DNA of 64,000 bases from Algorimicrobium echini (GCF_900115185.1 NZ_FOVN01000001.1:868001-932000); one strand, 5' to 3'; positions 9,114 to 18,668 are shown, counted from the stretch's first letter. The notes: generated by a model from the sequence alone, not told the origin. A program made the numbers and translations.

Positions 9114-9953
9114 ATGAAAAACCTATTAATTTACATATTTGCTCTAATGTCGGTAGCTGTCTTTTCCCAAGAGGATGAAAAGGACGTGCAACTACAAGCA
9201 GCTAAAAACGCTAACGATCTTGTTTACCAAGGTAATAACCTTTTGGGTGAAGACGATTTTGTTTCTGCTGAAATGGCTTATCGTGAAGCTATTTCTGAAG
9301 CACCAACGGAAGCAGTAGGAGGTTATAATTTAGGAACTTCTCAAATTTTAGAAGGTAATTTAGAAGAGGCTCTGTATCAATTGCAAAAATCAGTCAAAGC
9401 AACCACTTCTAAATCTGAAAAGCATCAAGCATTTCATAACATTGGAAATATTTTAATGCAAAATAAAAAATGTAAAGAAGCGGTTGAGGCTTATAAAAAT
9501 GCTTTGCGAAATAACCCAACTGATGATGAGTCGCGATACAATTTAGCATTAGCCAAAGATTGTGCAAAACAGCAAGAAGATCAAAATCAGGACGATAATA
9601 AAGATCAAGAAAATCAAGACGACAATAAGGATAAAGACCAAGATAAAGATAAAGAAGGCGACCAAGACGACCAGAAAGACAAAGGCGACCAAGATAAAAA
9701 GGAAGGCGATGATAAAAAGGATGAAGATGGAAAGCCTAAAGACGATAAAGAAGAACAAGGTAAAGAAAACCAAGACCCTGGAAAAGATAATGAGCAACAG
9801 CAGCAACCACCAAAACCGCAACCAGGACAAATGTCGCCACAGCAAATGAAAAACTTATTAGAAGCTATGAATAATCAAGAGTCTAAAGTGCAAGAAAAAA
9901 TGAATGCTGAAAAACAAAAAGGTGTTAAAATCCAAACAGAAAAAGATTGGTAG
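9114..9953 (+). CDS. batC: BatC, TPR protein with a charged low-complexity tail
   Basis: A 279-residue protein with a signal peptide (cleaved near AVFSQ), two to three TPR repeats over roughly residues 25-150 (EALYQLQKSVKA, EAVEAYKNALRNNPTDDESRYNLALA) and then about 85 residues made almost only of D, K, E, Q and N. A PKPQPGQMSP segment and a helical end follow. Both the TPR region and the acidic/basic tail are features of BatC proteins. Location is probably periplasmic. The 73-bp gap before it is the longest after the DUF58 gene. Confidence 0.9.
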   Translation: MKNLLIYIFALMSVAVFSQEDEKDVQLQAAKNANDLVYQGNNLLGEDDFVSAEMAYREAISEAPTEAVGGYNLGTSQILEGNLEEALYQLQKSVKATTSKSEKHQAFHNIGNILMQNKKCKEAVEAYKNALRNNPTDDESRYNLALAKDCAKQQEDQNQDDNKDQENQDDNKDKDQDKDKEGDQDDQKDKGDQDKKEGDDKKDEDGKPKDDKEEQGKENQDPGKDNEQQQQPPKPQPGQMSPQQMKNLLEAMNNQESKVQEKMNAEKQKGVKIQTEKDW

Positions 9954-10013
9954 GTAGGTTACAAAATAGTTAAAAGTTATAAAAGAGATAATAGAAGCGG
10001 ATAGAACGATATC

Positions 10014-11786
10014 ATGAAACTCATAAAACACATTGCAGTTATTTTACTAGTACTATCAAGTACTATAGCAAGTGCCCAAATTACTTTTGAAGCTAAAGTA
10101 AGCAAGAAAAAATTAGGCATTAATGAGCGTTTGCGCGTTGATTTTGAAATGAATAAAGATGGCGATAATTTTAACCCACCAGACTTTAGCAATTTTACCG
10201 TTGTAGGTGGTCCAAATCAAGCCGTTAGCAATTCTTGGATTAATGGAAAACGCTCCTATTCCAAAACTTACAGCTATTTTTTAGCACCAAAACGGCAAGG
10301 AGCCTTTACCATCAATCAAGCTGTTATTGAAATTGATGGCGAAATCTATAAAACAACTCCCATTTCGGTTGTTGTTACTAGCGCAGTAGAAGCGCCTAAA
10401 GATGGTAATAATGCCGATTATATTGCTTCAGAGAACATACATCTTGTAGCTGAAATTTCAGATGATAAACCCTTTTTAAACGAGGCGATAACTGTTGTTT
10501 ATAAACTATACGTTTCACCAGATACTGGTGTTAGTAATTGGCGTGAAATAGATAATCCAAAATACAGTGATTTTTGGAGTCAGAATATAGATATCCGACA
10601 ATTAAAAGTTCAGAACGGCACATATAAAGGCGAAGATTATCGGTATGTGATATTGCGAAAAACGGTTTTATACCCACAAAAAACGGGTGAACTAGAAATT
10701 GAACCGTTAAGTTTAGATATTACGGTGGAGGTGCCAACAAATAGGCGTGATATTTTTGGAGGCCGTTTAATGTCTCAAGCGCATAAAACCGTTTCTGCTG
10801 GAAGACGAACCATTAATGTAAAACCGCTTCCAGAACAAGGAAAACCAGCCGATTTTACAGGCGCTGTAGGCGATTTTAATTTTAAAGTGACTACTTCTAA
10901 AACCTCATTAAACGCTACAGAGTCTTTACAAGCAAAAGTGGAAGTTTCGGGTTCAGGTAATTTAAAGTTATTCCAACTACCTAAATTAAATTTACCGAGT
11001 TCATTGGAGGTTTATGAGCCAGAGCATTTAGAAGATGTCCGCACCAATTTAAACGGTATGCAAGGGCGTATTTCAGATAGTTATACGGTTGTACCACAAT
11101 TTAAAGGAAAATACCCTATTCCAAATATCTCCTTTTCTTATTTCGATTTAAAAACAGAGTCTTACAAAACCATAAATTCTAATGAAATTATTATTGATGT
11201 GTTACAAGGGCCAACAAATCAAACAGGTAATCAAGATATTACAGCTGCAGGAGGCGATAAGCAGCGTGTTGTTTTAAATAGTAATCAGTTTGCATTTATA
11301 AAAACGGACACCAATTTTACCAGTACCAAGCCCAATCACTTTTTTAAATCTATTGGATTCTGGACAGCCCTTATAATGCCATTTTTGGCTATTCCATTAG
11401 TTATGGTGTTTAAAAAGAACAAAGAAAAGCGTGATGCGGATGTCTTTGGAAACAAAATTCGTAAGGCTGATAAACTTGCTAAAAAATATTTAAGTGAAGC
11501 CAAAAAAGCTTTAGGAAAAAAAGAAGCGTTTTACATAGCTTTAGAAAAAGCTTTACATAACTATTTAAAAGCCACCCTTCATATTGAAACCACAGAATTA
11601 AGTAAAGAAAAAATACAGGAACTTTTGTCTAAAGGACAAGTAAGTCAGCAAACTATAACGGGTTTTATAACCATTCTAAAAAATTGTGAATTGGCGCGTT
11701 ATACACCAATTACACAGGTAGAAATGCAACAAGATTATGAGCGCGCTGCAAGCACTATTTCACAAATTGATAAAGAATTAAAATAG
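10014..11786 (+). CDS. batD: BatD (oxygen-tolerance family) protein
   Basis: A 590-residue BatD protein: signal peptide ending near IASAQ, several beta-sandwich repeats in the periplasm (FEAKVSKKKLGINERLRVDF, then VGGPNQAVSNSWINGKRSYSKTYSYFLAPK, which is a strong BatD signature), one TM helix near residue 455 and a cytoplasmic helical tail. It follows batC and is only 2 bp from batE. BatD is required with the other Bat proteins for aerotolerance phenotypes in some Bacteroidota; the molecular activity is not established. Confidence 0.93.
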   Translation: MKLIKHIAVILLVLSSTIASAQITFEAKVSKKKLGINERLRVDFEMNKDGDNFNPPDFSNFTVVGGPNQAVSNSWINGKRSYSKTYSYFLAPKRQGAFTINQAVIEIDGEIYKTTPISVVVTSAVEAPKDGNNADYIASENIHLVAEISDDKPFLNEAITVVYKLYVSPDTGVSNWREIDNPKYSDFWSQNIDIRQLKVQNGTYKGEDYRYVILRKTVLYPQKTGELEIEPLSLDITVEVPTNRRDIFGGRLMSQAHKTVSAGRRTINVKPLPEQGKPADFTGAVGDFNFKVTTSKTSLNATESLQAKVEVSGSGNLKLFQLPKLNLPSSLEVYEPEHLEDVRTNLNGMQGRISDSYTVVPQFKGKYPIPNISFSYFDLKTESYKTINSNEIIIDVLQGPTNQTGNQDITAAGGDKQRVVLNSNQFAFIKTDTNFTSTKPNHFFKSIGFWTALIMPFLAIPLVMVFKKNKEKRDADVFGNKIRKADKLAKKYLSEAKKALGKKEAFYIALEKALHNYLKATLHIETTELSKEKIQELLSKGQVSQQTITGFITILKNCELARYTPITQVEMQQDYERAASTISQIDKELK

Positions 11787-11788
11787 AT

Positions 11789-12571
11789 ATGTTACAGATG
11801 ATACAATTTCAAAAGACATATATCTTTACGCTAGCAATAGCGCTATTTAGTTTTTGTTCAATGGCGCAAAACACCCAGTTATTTGAACAAGGAAACACCT
11901 TATATAATGATGCTCAATACGAAGAGGCTATTAAAAAATATCAGCAGATTTTGGATACGGATATGCATTCAGCAGAATTGTATTTTAATTTGGCCAATGC
12001 ACATTACAAACTAAACCATATTGCACCTAGCATTTTTTATTATGAGAAAGCGTTACAATTAGCGCCTAACGATTCGGAAATTAAGCAGAATATGGCATTT
12101 GCTAAAAACATGACATTGGATGCTATAGACGTGGTTCCAGAAGTAGGTATCTCAAAAGTAATTAATCAGGTGTCTCATGCTGTAAGTTTTGACGCTTGGG
12201 CAATTCTGGCCATTTGTTTTGTGTTTTTGTCCGTATTTGCATTTATTAATTATTATTTGGCTAAAGGAACAAAAACCAAACGCTTTTCATTCACTTTAGG
12301 ATTTGTTGGTCTTGTTTTAATGTTAGGATCTCTAGTTTCAGCATTTAATAAATACGATTTGGATAAAAATGATAATCCAGCTATTGTATTTGCGCAAGAA
12401 AGTAAAATAAAAAGCGAACCAAATTTACGAAGCACTGAAGCCTTTATTCTTCATGAAGGGACTAAAGTTCAAGTGTTAGATACCGTTAAAAATTGGAAAA
12501 AAATAAAACTAACCGATGGTAAAACAGGTTGGATACATTCTGAAGATATTAAGTTATTGGATTCGTTTTAA
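11789..12571 (+). CDS. batE: BatE, TPR and SH3 domain protein
   Basis: A 260-residue protein with a signal peptide ending near CSMAQ and TPR repeats (ALYNDAQYEEAIKKY-type, roughly residues 30-100). Two TM helices follow near residues 135-155 and 168-190, then a bacterial SH3-like domain at the C-terminus (SEPNLRSTEAFILHEGTKVQVLD, WKKIKLTDGKTGWIHSEDI). This domain order matches BatE. It is the last gene of the canonical Bat set. The start may be the ATG at 11789 or a second one at 11798. Confidence 0.9.
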   Translation: MLQMIQFQKTYIFTLAIALFSFCSMAQNTQLFEQGNTLYNDAQYEEAIKKYQQILDTDMHSAELYFNLANAHYKLNHIAPSIFYYEKALQLAPNDSEIKQNMAFAKNMTLDAIDVVPEVGISKVINQVSHAVSFDAWAILAICFVFLSVFAFINYYLAKGTKTKRFSFTLGFVGLVLMLGSLVSAFNKYDLDKNDNPAIVFAQESKIKSEPNLRSTEAFILHEGTKVQVLDTVKNWKKIKLTDGKTGWIHSEDIKLLDSF

Positions 12572-12604
12572 GAAAATTTAACATCATAAAAAATCTAAAA
12601 AAGG

Positions 12605-12612
12605 TATATTTG
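12605..12612 (+). promoter_or_regulatory. Bacteroidota -7 box before a small secreted protein
   Basis: TATATTTG matches the Bacteroidota -7 consensus TAnnTTTG exactly and lies 18 bp before the ATG at 12631. No clear -33 TTG was found at the expected distance. It would start a separate transcript after batE. Confidence 0.5.
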
Positions 12613-12630
12613 TTTTTTTAAGATTATTTC

Positions 12631-12915
12631 ATGAGGAAACATACTATTGCAATTTTAATGTCTGTCCTATTTTTGGCGTTTATTTCAGCGCCATCAATAC
12701 TTATTGCAGTAGATGATACTATTGATGTTTCCATGTTCTACAGTATTGCTGAAGAAGAAAATGAAAACTTAAAATTTCCCATTTCAAACAATGAATACCA
12801 TGAATCGGACAACCTATATGGAACAGATTCAAAAGAATATTTAGGATATTATTTTAAAAATTATTCTAAACCTCATCTAAATTTAATTTCACCACCACCC
12901 GATTACATCATATAA
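12631..12915 (+). CDS. Small secreted protein of unknown function
   Basis: A 94-residue protein not recognised as any family. The first ~27 residues form a hydrophobic signal peptide (AILMSVLFLAFISAPSILIAV), and the mature part is acidic and ends in proline-rich PPPDYII. It has its own -7 box just upstream and lies 60 bp after batE, so it may be independent of the Bat operon. No cysteine lipobox is present. It is probably a real gene given its signal peptide, promoter and normal codon use. Confidence 0.6.
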   Translation: MRKHTIAILMSVLFLAFISAPSILIAVDDTIDVSMFYSIAEEENENLKFPISNNEYHESDNLYGTDSKEYLGYYFKNYSKPHLNLISPPPDYII

Positions 12916-12925
12916 ATTTCGTTTT

Positions 12926-12948
12926 GGCTAATGAGTTAGCCTATTTCT
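12926..12948 (+). terminator. Weak hairpin after the small secreted protein
   Basis: GGCTAA (12926-12931) pairs with TTAGCC (12936-12941) over a 4-nt loop, followed by a T-rich but interrupted tract. It is a short hairpin and only a possible terminator. Confidence 0.35.
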
Positions 12949-12958
12949 TTTATTAACA

Positions 12959-12988
12959 CTTCTAATCAAAAAAAAGAAAGATTAGAAG
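12959..12988. promoter_or_regulatory. Perfect inverted repeat upstream of the SulP/carbonic anhydrase operon
   Basis: CTTCTAATC (12959-12967) and GATTAGAAG (12980-12988) are perfect 9-bp inverted arms around a 12-nt purine-only spacer. The site ends 17 bp before the sulP start. It could be an operator for a dimeric regulator or an RNA hairpin in the leader; the sequence alone does not decide. Confidence 0.5.
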
Positions 12989-13005
12989 CATAATTATTTA
13001 TATGT

Positions 13006-14598
13006 ATGTTTAAAAATATTAAGAACGACTTACCAGCGAGTATTGTCGTGTTTTTTGTGGCTTTGCCTTTATGTTTAGGTATTGCTCTTGCCAGTGGTGC
13101 ACCTTTGTTTTCAGGATTAATAGCAGGTATTGTTGGTGGAATTGTTGTAGGAAGTTTAAGTGGCTCCAAAATTGGAGTAAGTGGTCCGGCAGCAGGTTTG
13201 GCTGCAATTGTATTAACTGCTATTGGAACTTTAGGAGGTTATGAGAATTTTCTTGTTGCTGTTGTTTTAGGAGGTGCTATTCAATTGATTTTCGGAATTC
13301 TTAAAGCTGGAATTATTGGATATTATTTCCCGTCATCCGTAATTAAAGGGATGCTAACAGGAATTGGTATTATCATAATTTTAAAACAAATCCCTAATTT
13401 TTTCGGTTATGATGAAGCATCAGCTTGGGATTTAGAATTTTTTGAAATTGACGGTGGAAATACCTTTTCTGAATTGTTTACTATGTTAAGTAATATTCAT
13501 CCAGGAGCTGCTCTAATAGGAATAGTTAGTTTGTTTTTATTGGTGTTTTGGGAGAAAATTTTAAGTAAAAAATCAAAACTTTTTGAACTTATCCAAGGGC
13601 CTTTTGTTGTGGTTGTTTTAGGGATTATTTTCTATACAGTTGTCCAAGGTAGTGACATACTTTCTATAGGAAAAAATCATATGGTAAGCGTGCCTATTCC
13701 AGAAAATGCTTCTGATTTTTTGAATCAATTTAGTTTTCCTAACTTTTCTGTTATAACCAATGTAGATATTTGGGTAACAGCCTTTACTATTGCGTTAGTG
13801 GCAAGTTTAGAGACCTTATTATGTGTGGAGGCGTCAGATAAATTGGATCCTAATAAAAACGTAACACCTACAAATAGAGAATTATTAGCGCAGGGAACAG
13901 GGAACATGATTTCGGGCTTAATAGGTGGTTTACCAATAACGCAAGTAATTGTTAGAAGTTCCGCTAATATACAGTCGGGAGGAAAAAGTAAATTATCAAC
14001 TATTTTACATGGATTCATGTTGTTAATTTCTGTAGTTTTAATACCTAAATTATTAAACATGATACCGTTGTCTGTTTTGGCAGCTATTCTTTTACTGGTA
14101 GGATATAAGCTTGCTAAACCTGGTTTGTTTAAAGAAATGTATCATTTAGGCTGGAAACAATGGGTACCATTCATAGTTACTGTACTTGGTATAGTATTTA
14201 CAGATTTACTCTTCGGAATTGGATTAGGTTTAATGGTTGGAATTGTGGTAATTTTATTAAAAAGCTACCAAAATTCTCATTTCCTTCATATTGAAGATAA
14301 AAGCAATGGCAAGCATAAAATAAAAATGACACTTGCTGAAGAAGTTACTTTCTTTAATAAAGGCGCAATTCTTAACGAACTGGATAGTTTACCTAGAGAC
14401 ACTTATTTGGAACTAGATCTAATTAAAACGCGTTATTTGGATCATGATATTGTTGAAATATTAGAAGATTTCTTGCACAAAGCGAAGGAACGAAATATTG
14501 ATATCAAATTAATGTCAAAACGGGGAATAGTTGAAAACCCATCAAGTTTCATCAGGTTTTTTAAAGAGAGACCAAAATCAAACTTAAGTTTAAGTTAA
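13006..14598 (+). CDS. SulP-family inorganic anion transporter
   Basis: A 530-residue SulP/SLC26-type permease. The N-terminus NDLPASIVVFFVALPLCLGIALASGAP is the typical first TM region, about 10-12 TM segments follow, and GVSGPAAGLAA and GLIGGLPITQVIVRSSANIQSGGKSK are conserved transport motifs. The C-terminus is a short STAS-like domain (LPRDTYLELDLIKTRYLDHDIVE). SulP proteins carry sulfate, chloride or bicarbonate; the nearby carbonic anhydrases favour bicarbonate. Ten bp separate it from the next gene. An alternative ATG at 13002 is out of frame. Confidence 0.9.
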   Translation: MFKNIKNDLPASIVVFFVALPLCLGIALASGAPLFSGLIAGIVGGIVVGSLSGSKIGVSGPAAGLAAIVLTAIGTLGGYENFLVAVVLGGAIQLIFGILKAGIIGYYFPSSVIKGMLTGIGIIIILKQIPNFFGYDEASAWDLEFFEIDGGNTFSELFTMLSNIHPGAALIGIVSLFLLVFWEKILSKKSKLFELIQGPFVVVVLGIIFYTVVQGSDILSIGKNHMVSVPIPENASDFLNQFSFPNFSVITNVDIWVTAFTIALVASLETLLCVEASDKLDPNKNVTPTNRELLAQGTGNMISGLIGGLPITQVIVRSSANIQSGGKSKLSTILHGFMLLISVVLIPKLLNMIPLSVLAAILLLVGYKLAKPGLFKEMYHLGWKQWVPFIVTVLGIVFTDLLFGIGLGLMVGIVVILLKSYQNSHFLHIEDKSNGKHKIKMTLAEEVTFFNKGAILNELDSLPRDTYLELDLIKTRYLDHDIVEILEDFLHKAKERNIDIKLMSKRGIVENPSSFIRFFKERPKSNLSLS

Positions 14599-14608
14599 AA
14601 GAAATAGC

Positions 14609-15418
14609 ATGAAAAAAGGTAAATATAACATTCTCGTGCTATCTGACTTAAAAGATTCAAATAACCAACTATTAAAAAGTGCGGTTAGTTTATCAAAAAA
14701 AATTGATGGTCATGTGCAATTTTTCCATGTAAAAAAACCAACAGATATTGTAGAAAGAGAAAGTCAGTTATCCACCTTTCGCAGTATCAATGAACAACAT
14801 ACTAAAACCAAGAAAAGTATAGAAGAACTTGTAAGCTCGGTTCATAAAACCTATGATTTAAAGGTAGATTACAGCTATACTTTTGGTAATGTAAAAAATG
14901 AAATAGGTGATTATATTTCTAAAAATAAACCAGACATTATTATTTTGGGGAATAGAAAACCGAAACCTATAAGCCTTTTAGGAGATAGTATAACGGAGTT
15001 TGTATTGAATACACACAAAGGAGCTATACTGATAGCTAATAATGATCATGTATTAGAGCCCAATAAAGACATGTCAATCGGTGTTCTAAATGGTGAGCTG
15101 ACTTTATTACACAATGAATTTCCAAAAGAACTTTTAGAGGGTACGAATGAATCTTTAAAAATTTTCAGCTTTACTAATAATCAAATAGACATGGCTCAAG
15201 AAAACCAACATGAACAGACCAAAATAGTTGAGTATGTTTTTGAGCATAATGATAACACCATAAATAACTTGTCTAACTATGTATTGAAAAGTAATATAAA
15301 CCTATTGTTAATCGATAGGAATAAAAAGGAAAATAAACAGAAAAACACGAAACAGATTGATGTTAAAAATATCATTGATAAATTAAATGTATCCTTATTA
15401 ATATCAAGTCAAAAATAA
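14609..15418 (+). CDS. Universal stress protein family protein
   Basis: A 269-residue protein with an N-terminal UspA-like domain (KYNILVLSDLKDSNNQLLKSAVSLSKK at the start, IIILGNRKP and then the GDSITEFVLN helix near residue 130). A second, diverged half follows. The ATP-binding G-x2-G-x9-G(S/T) motif is not clearly preserved, so nucleotide binding is uncertain. It is 10 bp from the SulP gene and 23 bp from the carbonic anhydrase gene, so it probably modulates or accompanies the transporter. Cytoplasmic. Confidence 0.75.
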   Translation: MKKGKYNILVLSDLKDSNNQLLKSAVSLSKKIDGHVQFFHVKKPTDIVERESQLSTFRSINEQHTKTKKSIEELVSSVHKTYDLKVDYSYTFGNVKNEIGDYISKNKPDIIILGNRKPKPISLLGDSITEFVLNTHKGAILIANNDHVLEPNKDMSIGVLNGELTLLHNEFPKELLEGTNESLKIFSFTNNQIDMAQENQHEQTKIVEYVFEHNDNTINNLSNYVLKSNINLLLIDRNKKENKQKNTKQIDVKNIIDKLNVSLLISSQK

Positions 15419-15441
15419 TTAACAATTTTTAAAATAAAATT

Positions 15442-16071
15442 ATGAAAGCACACACAAGAGAAACACAAGCTACAATGACACCCGAAAAGTCATTACAGTA
15501 TTTAAAAGAAGGAAATGTTAGGTTTCAAAATAATTTGAAAGCGAATAGAAATTTACTAGAACAAGTAAATGATACAAGTGATGGGCAATTTCCATTTGCA
15601 ACGATATTAAGTTGTATTGATTCTAGAGTATCTGCCGAATTAGTTTTTGACCAAGGATTAGGAGATATTTTTAGTGTTAGAATAGCTGGGAATTTTGTCA
15701 ATGAAGACATTTTAGGGAGCATGGAATTTGCCTGTAAATTAGCAGGAACAAAGCTAATAGTTGTTTTGGGTCATACAAGTTGTGGAGCCATAAAAGGAGC
15801 CTGTGACGATGCTAAATTAGGGAATTTAACACGTATGTTAAGTAAAATTAAACCAGCAGTCAAAGCCGTTTCAGAACCTGCAGATGAAAGCAAAAGAACT
15901 TCTGCAAATTTAGATTTTGTAGACGCTGTTTCTGCTAAAAACATTGAACTTACCATTGCTAGAATTCATGAGGAAAGTCCGGTTTTAAGTGATATGGAAA
16001 AAAATGGCCAAATTATGATTGTTGGCGCTATGTATGATATTAATACTGGTGAAGTAAAATTTATTGAATAA
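15442..16071 (+). CDS. Beta-carbonic anhydrase
   Basis: A 209-residue beta-class carbonic anhydrase. The zinc ligands and catalytic dyad are seen as Cys-x-Asp-Ser-Arg (SCIDSRVSAE) and His-x2-Cys (LGHTSCGAI). It interconverts CO2 and bicarbonate in the cytoplasm. It lies in the middle of the SulP unit, so it likely processes bicarbonate brought in by the upstream transporter. No signal peptide is present. It is distinct from the second carbonic anhydrase in the unit, with low overall similarity. Confidence 0.93.
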   Translation: MKAHTRETQATMTPEKSLQYLKEGNVRFQNNLKANRNLLEQVNDTSDGQFPFATILSCIDSRVSAELVFDQGLGDIFSVRIAGNFVNEDILGSMEFACKLAGTKLIVVLGHTSCGAIKGACDDAKLGNLTRMLSKIKPAVKAVSEPADESKRTSANLDFVDAVSAKNIELTIARIHEESPVLSDMEKNGQIMIVGAMYDINTGEVKFIE

Positions 16072-16087
16072 AGAAGATAATTGATAT

Positions 16088-16744
16088 ATGAACAAGGAAA
16101 TAAATATGGTAGTGTTAACTTTGTTGCTAATACTACCTTCTTTTTTAAAAGCACAAGACAGTAATTTTGGAAATTGGTTAATTTACATTGGAAATAAAAA
16201 AATTAATTCTAAATGGAATATCCATAATGAATTACAATACAGAAATTATAATGCTATAGGAGATTTAGAACAGTTACTTTTAAGAACCGGATTAGGCTAT
16301 AGTTTTAATGAAGGTAAAAGTAATGTATTATTAGGGTATGGATATATTTTATCAGAAAATTACTTGTCTAATTCAGAAGATAAAATTTCAATTAATGAGC
16401 ATCGAATTTTTCAGCAGTTTATTTCAAAACAAGATATAAGCTTTGTTAAGTTATTACATCGTTATAGGTTCGAGCAGCGATTTGTTGAAAGCGACTTTAA
16501 AATGCGGTTTAGATATTTTTTAGGTATAAATATTCCTCTCAATAAATCTAATACGTATTTTGTTTCTGCATATAACGAGATTTTCCTTAATTTAGAAAGT
16601 CCTGTTTTTGATAGAAATAGAGCTTATTTAGGTTTAGGCTATAAAATCAGTGATGCCATAAAATTGGAGGCAGGATATATGAATCAATTCTTTGAATCTT
16701 ATAACCGAGATCAATTTAATATCATGACCTTTGTAACATTCTAG
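16088..16744 (+). CDS. DUF2490 outer-membrane beta-barrel protein
   Basis: A 218-residue protein with a signal peptide ending near LKAQ and alternating hydrophobic/polar strands typical of a small outer-membrane barrel. The segments NFGNWLIYIGNKKIN, NIHNELQYRNY and HRYRFEQRF are characteristic of DUF2490. It sits 16 bp after a carbonic anhydrase and 48 bp before the second SulP gene. It might be an outer-membrane pore for the substrate of this unit, but that is an inference from position only. Confidence 0.8.
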   Translation: MNKEINMVVLTLLLILPSFLKAQDSNFGNWLIYIGNKKINSKWNIHNELQYRNYNAIGDLEQLLLRTGLGYSFNEGKSNVLLGYGYILSENYLSNSEDKISINEHRIFQQFISKQDISFVKLLHRYRFEQRFVESDFKMRFRYFLGINIPLNKSNTYFVSAYNEIFLNLESPVFDRNRAYLGLGYKISDAIKLEAGYMNQFFESYNRDQFNIMTFVTF

Positions 16745-16792
16745 AAAAAAGAAGCAGAACCAATAGTACAAAGACCAAAATTTAAAATAATT

Positions 16793-18664
16793 ATGAAAAA
16801 ACTATTTTCAAACTTCAAAGGTGATGCATTCGGCGGAATTACAGCCGGAATAGTTGCACTACCTTTAGCACTAGCATTTGGAGTTTCTTCGGGTTTAGGG
16901 CCAAGTGCCGGACTGTATGGTGCTATTTTTATTAGTTTTTTCGCAGCCCTTTTTGGTGGAACCAATACACAAATTTCTGGTCCAACAGCACCTATGACAG
17001 CTGTAAGTATGGTGGTTATTGCGGGTATAATTGCTGCAAACGATGGTGATGTAACTAAAGCTTTACCAGCTATTTTAACGGTATTTTTATTAGCAGGTCT
17101 CATTCAAATTGGATTGGGAGCTTTAGGACTAGGAAAATACATTCGATACATACCGTATCCAGTTGTATCTGGTTTTATGACTGCCATTGGTGTGATTATT
17201 TTAATTACTCAAATCTTGCCTGCTGTTGGTTATTACCCAAAAGAAGATACCGAATTTGTTAGTACTTTTAAACCACAAGCAGAAGAAGCGATATTAGAAA
17301 ATATTTTAATTGAAGAGGCTGGTGAAGGTATTTTGGTTCTTGAGGATTTTAGGGAAACAATTGCTAGAGCAGAATTAGTAACAGAAGCTGATATTTTAAA
17401 AGAATCTAAAACCTTGGCTGCCAAAGAAGCTTCAGGTGTTTTAGGTACAATAAAAGTTTTAGGACGTGCACTTCAAAATTTTAATTGGCTGGAAGTCCTT
17501 TTGGCTCTTGGTACCATTATTATAATCTATGGATTTAAACGGATTACAACCGTTGTGCCAAGCACATTGGTATCCCTTGTCGTTATGTCGGGTGTGGCCA
17601 TGATTTTTGGTTTAAACTATAGGCCAATAGAAGAAATTCCAAGTGGATTGCCCATTCCAAATTTAGAGATTTTAACCAATTTTAAATTGGGTACAATAAC
17701 GCCTTACATTTTTACAGCTTTAACACTTGCGTTATTGGGCGCTATAGACTCTTTATTAACCAGTGTGGTGGCAGATAACATGACTAAAACCAAGCACCAA
17801 CCCAATAAAGAATTAGTAGGACAAGGAATTGGAAACAGTGTTGCAGCCTTCTTTGGAGGAATTCCAGGAGCAGGAGCAACTATCCGAACAGTGGTAAATA
17901 TTAATTCAGGTGGTAAAACCAAGTTGTCTGGTATGATAGCTGGATTATTATTACTCTGCATTCTTTTAATACCAGGTTTGCCAGGATTGGCATCAGATAT
18001 TCCTGCAGCAGTTTTAGCAGGTATTTTAATTACCGTAGGTATAGGTGTCATGGATTATAAAGGTTTAAAAGCCATTCCAAGCTTACCAAAAGATATAAAA
18101 ATTGGGCCTTTAAAATTAAGTTCGGAGGTTTTAATTATGCTCATTGTACTATTTCTTTCAACCTTTTGGAATTTAGTGTATGCTGTTGGAATTGGATTAG
18201 TTATTGCTTCATTAATGTTTATGAAAACAATTGGAGATTTAACAGCCCAACGTTCTGATGTTAAAGCTCTTTCAAAAGAAAAATCATGGGCAGATGAATC
18301 GGACTTTCCTGAAAAATTAAAAGAAGAAGTTTTTATTAAGCACTTAAAAGGACCACTGTTTTTTGGTTCAACTAGTGATTTTCAAAGTTTGGCAGGACAA
18401 ATTCCACTCACAGCTAAAACCGTTATCATCCGTTTAGGACGCATGCAATATATGGATCAGTCTGGGTTATATGCTATGGAAGATGTGCTACAAGAATTAA
18501 ATAAAAATAATATTACGGTTTTATTTGTAGGCTTATTAAAACAACCCGAATATATGATGGAGCGTATTGGTATCATTCCAGATTTGATACCCAAAAATCA
18601 TATTTTTTCTTCTTTTAAAGAATGTATACTTTGGGTTAAAAATAATGTAAAAGATACCTACTAA
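16793..18664 (+). CDS. SulP-family anion transporter with STAS domain
   Basis: A 623-residue SulP permease. The N-terminal FGGITAGIVALPLALAFGVSSG is the SulP signature, GGIPGAGATIRTVVNINSGGKTK is the conserved transport loop and the C-terminal ~100 residues form a STAS domain (RLGRMQYMDQSGLYAMEDVL). Unlike the first SulP of the unit it carries an extra, acidic ~75-residue insertion at about residues 145-220, between TM segments. The next gene, a carbonic anhydrase, begins 4 bp after its stop, so the two are almost certainly translated together. Bicarbonate is the likely substrate. Confidence 0.92.
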   Translation: MKKLFSNFKGDAFGGITAGIVALPLALAFGVSSGLGPSAGLYGAIFISFFAALFGGTNTQISGPTAPMTAVSMVVIAGIIAANDGDVTKALPAILTVFLLAGLIQIGLGALGLGKYIRYIPYPVVSGFMTAIGVIILITQILPAVGYYPKEDTEFVSTFKPQAEEAILENILIEEAGEGILVLEDFRETIARAELVTEADILKESKTLAAKEASGVLGTIKVLGRALQNFNWLEVLLALGTIIIIYGFKRITTVVPSTLVSLVVMSGVAMIFGLNYRPIEEIPSGLPIPNLEILTNFKLGTITPYIFTALTLALLGAIDSLLTSVVADNMTKTKHQPNKELVGQGIGNSVAAFFGGIPGAGATIRTVVNINSGGKTKLSGMIAGLLLLCILLIPGLPGLASDIPAAVLAGILITVGIGVMDYKGLKAIPSLPKDIKIGPLKLSSEVLIMLIVLFLSTFWNLVYAVGIGLVIASLMFMKTIGDLTAQRSDVKALSKEKSWADESDFPEKLKEEVFIKHLKGPLFFGSTSDFQSLAGQIPLTAKTVIIRLGRMQYMDQSGLYAMEDVLQELNKNNITVLFVGLLKQPEYMMERIGIIPDLIPKNHIFSSFKECILWVKNNVKDTY

Positions 18665-18668
18665 AATT

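Noticed and set aside
9549-9849. Open frames on both strands over the batC tail, one Lys/Ile-rich and one Phe/Leu-rich
   Set aside because: They are shadows of the repetitive Asp/Lys/Gln-rich batC coding sequence.
13019-14060. Minus-strand frames inside the first SulP gene
   Set aside because: They are shadows of the strongly coding plus strand.
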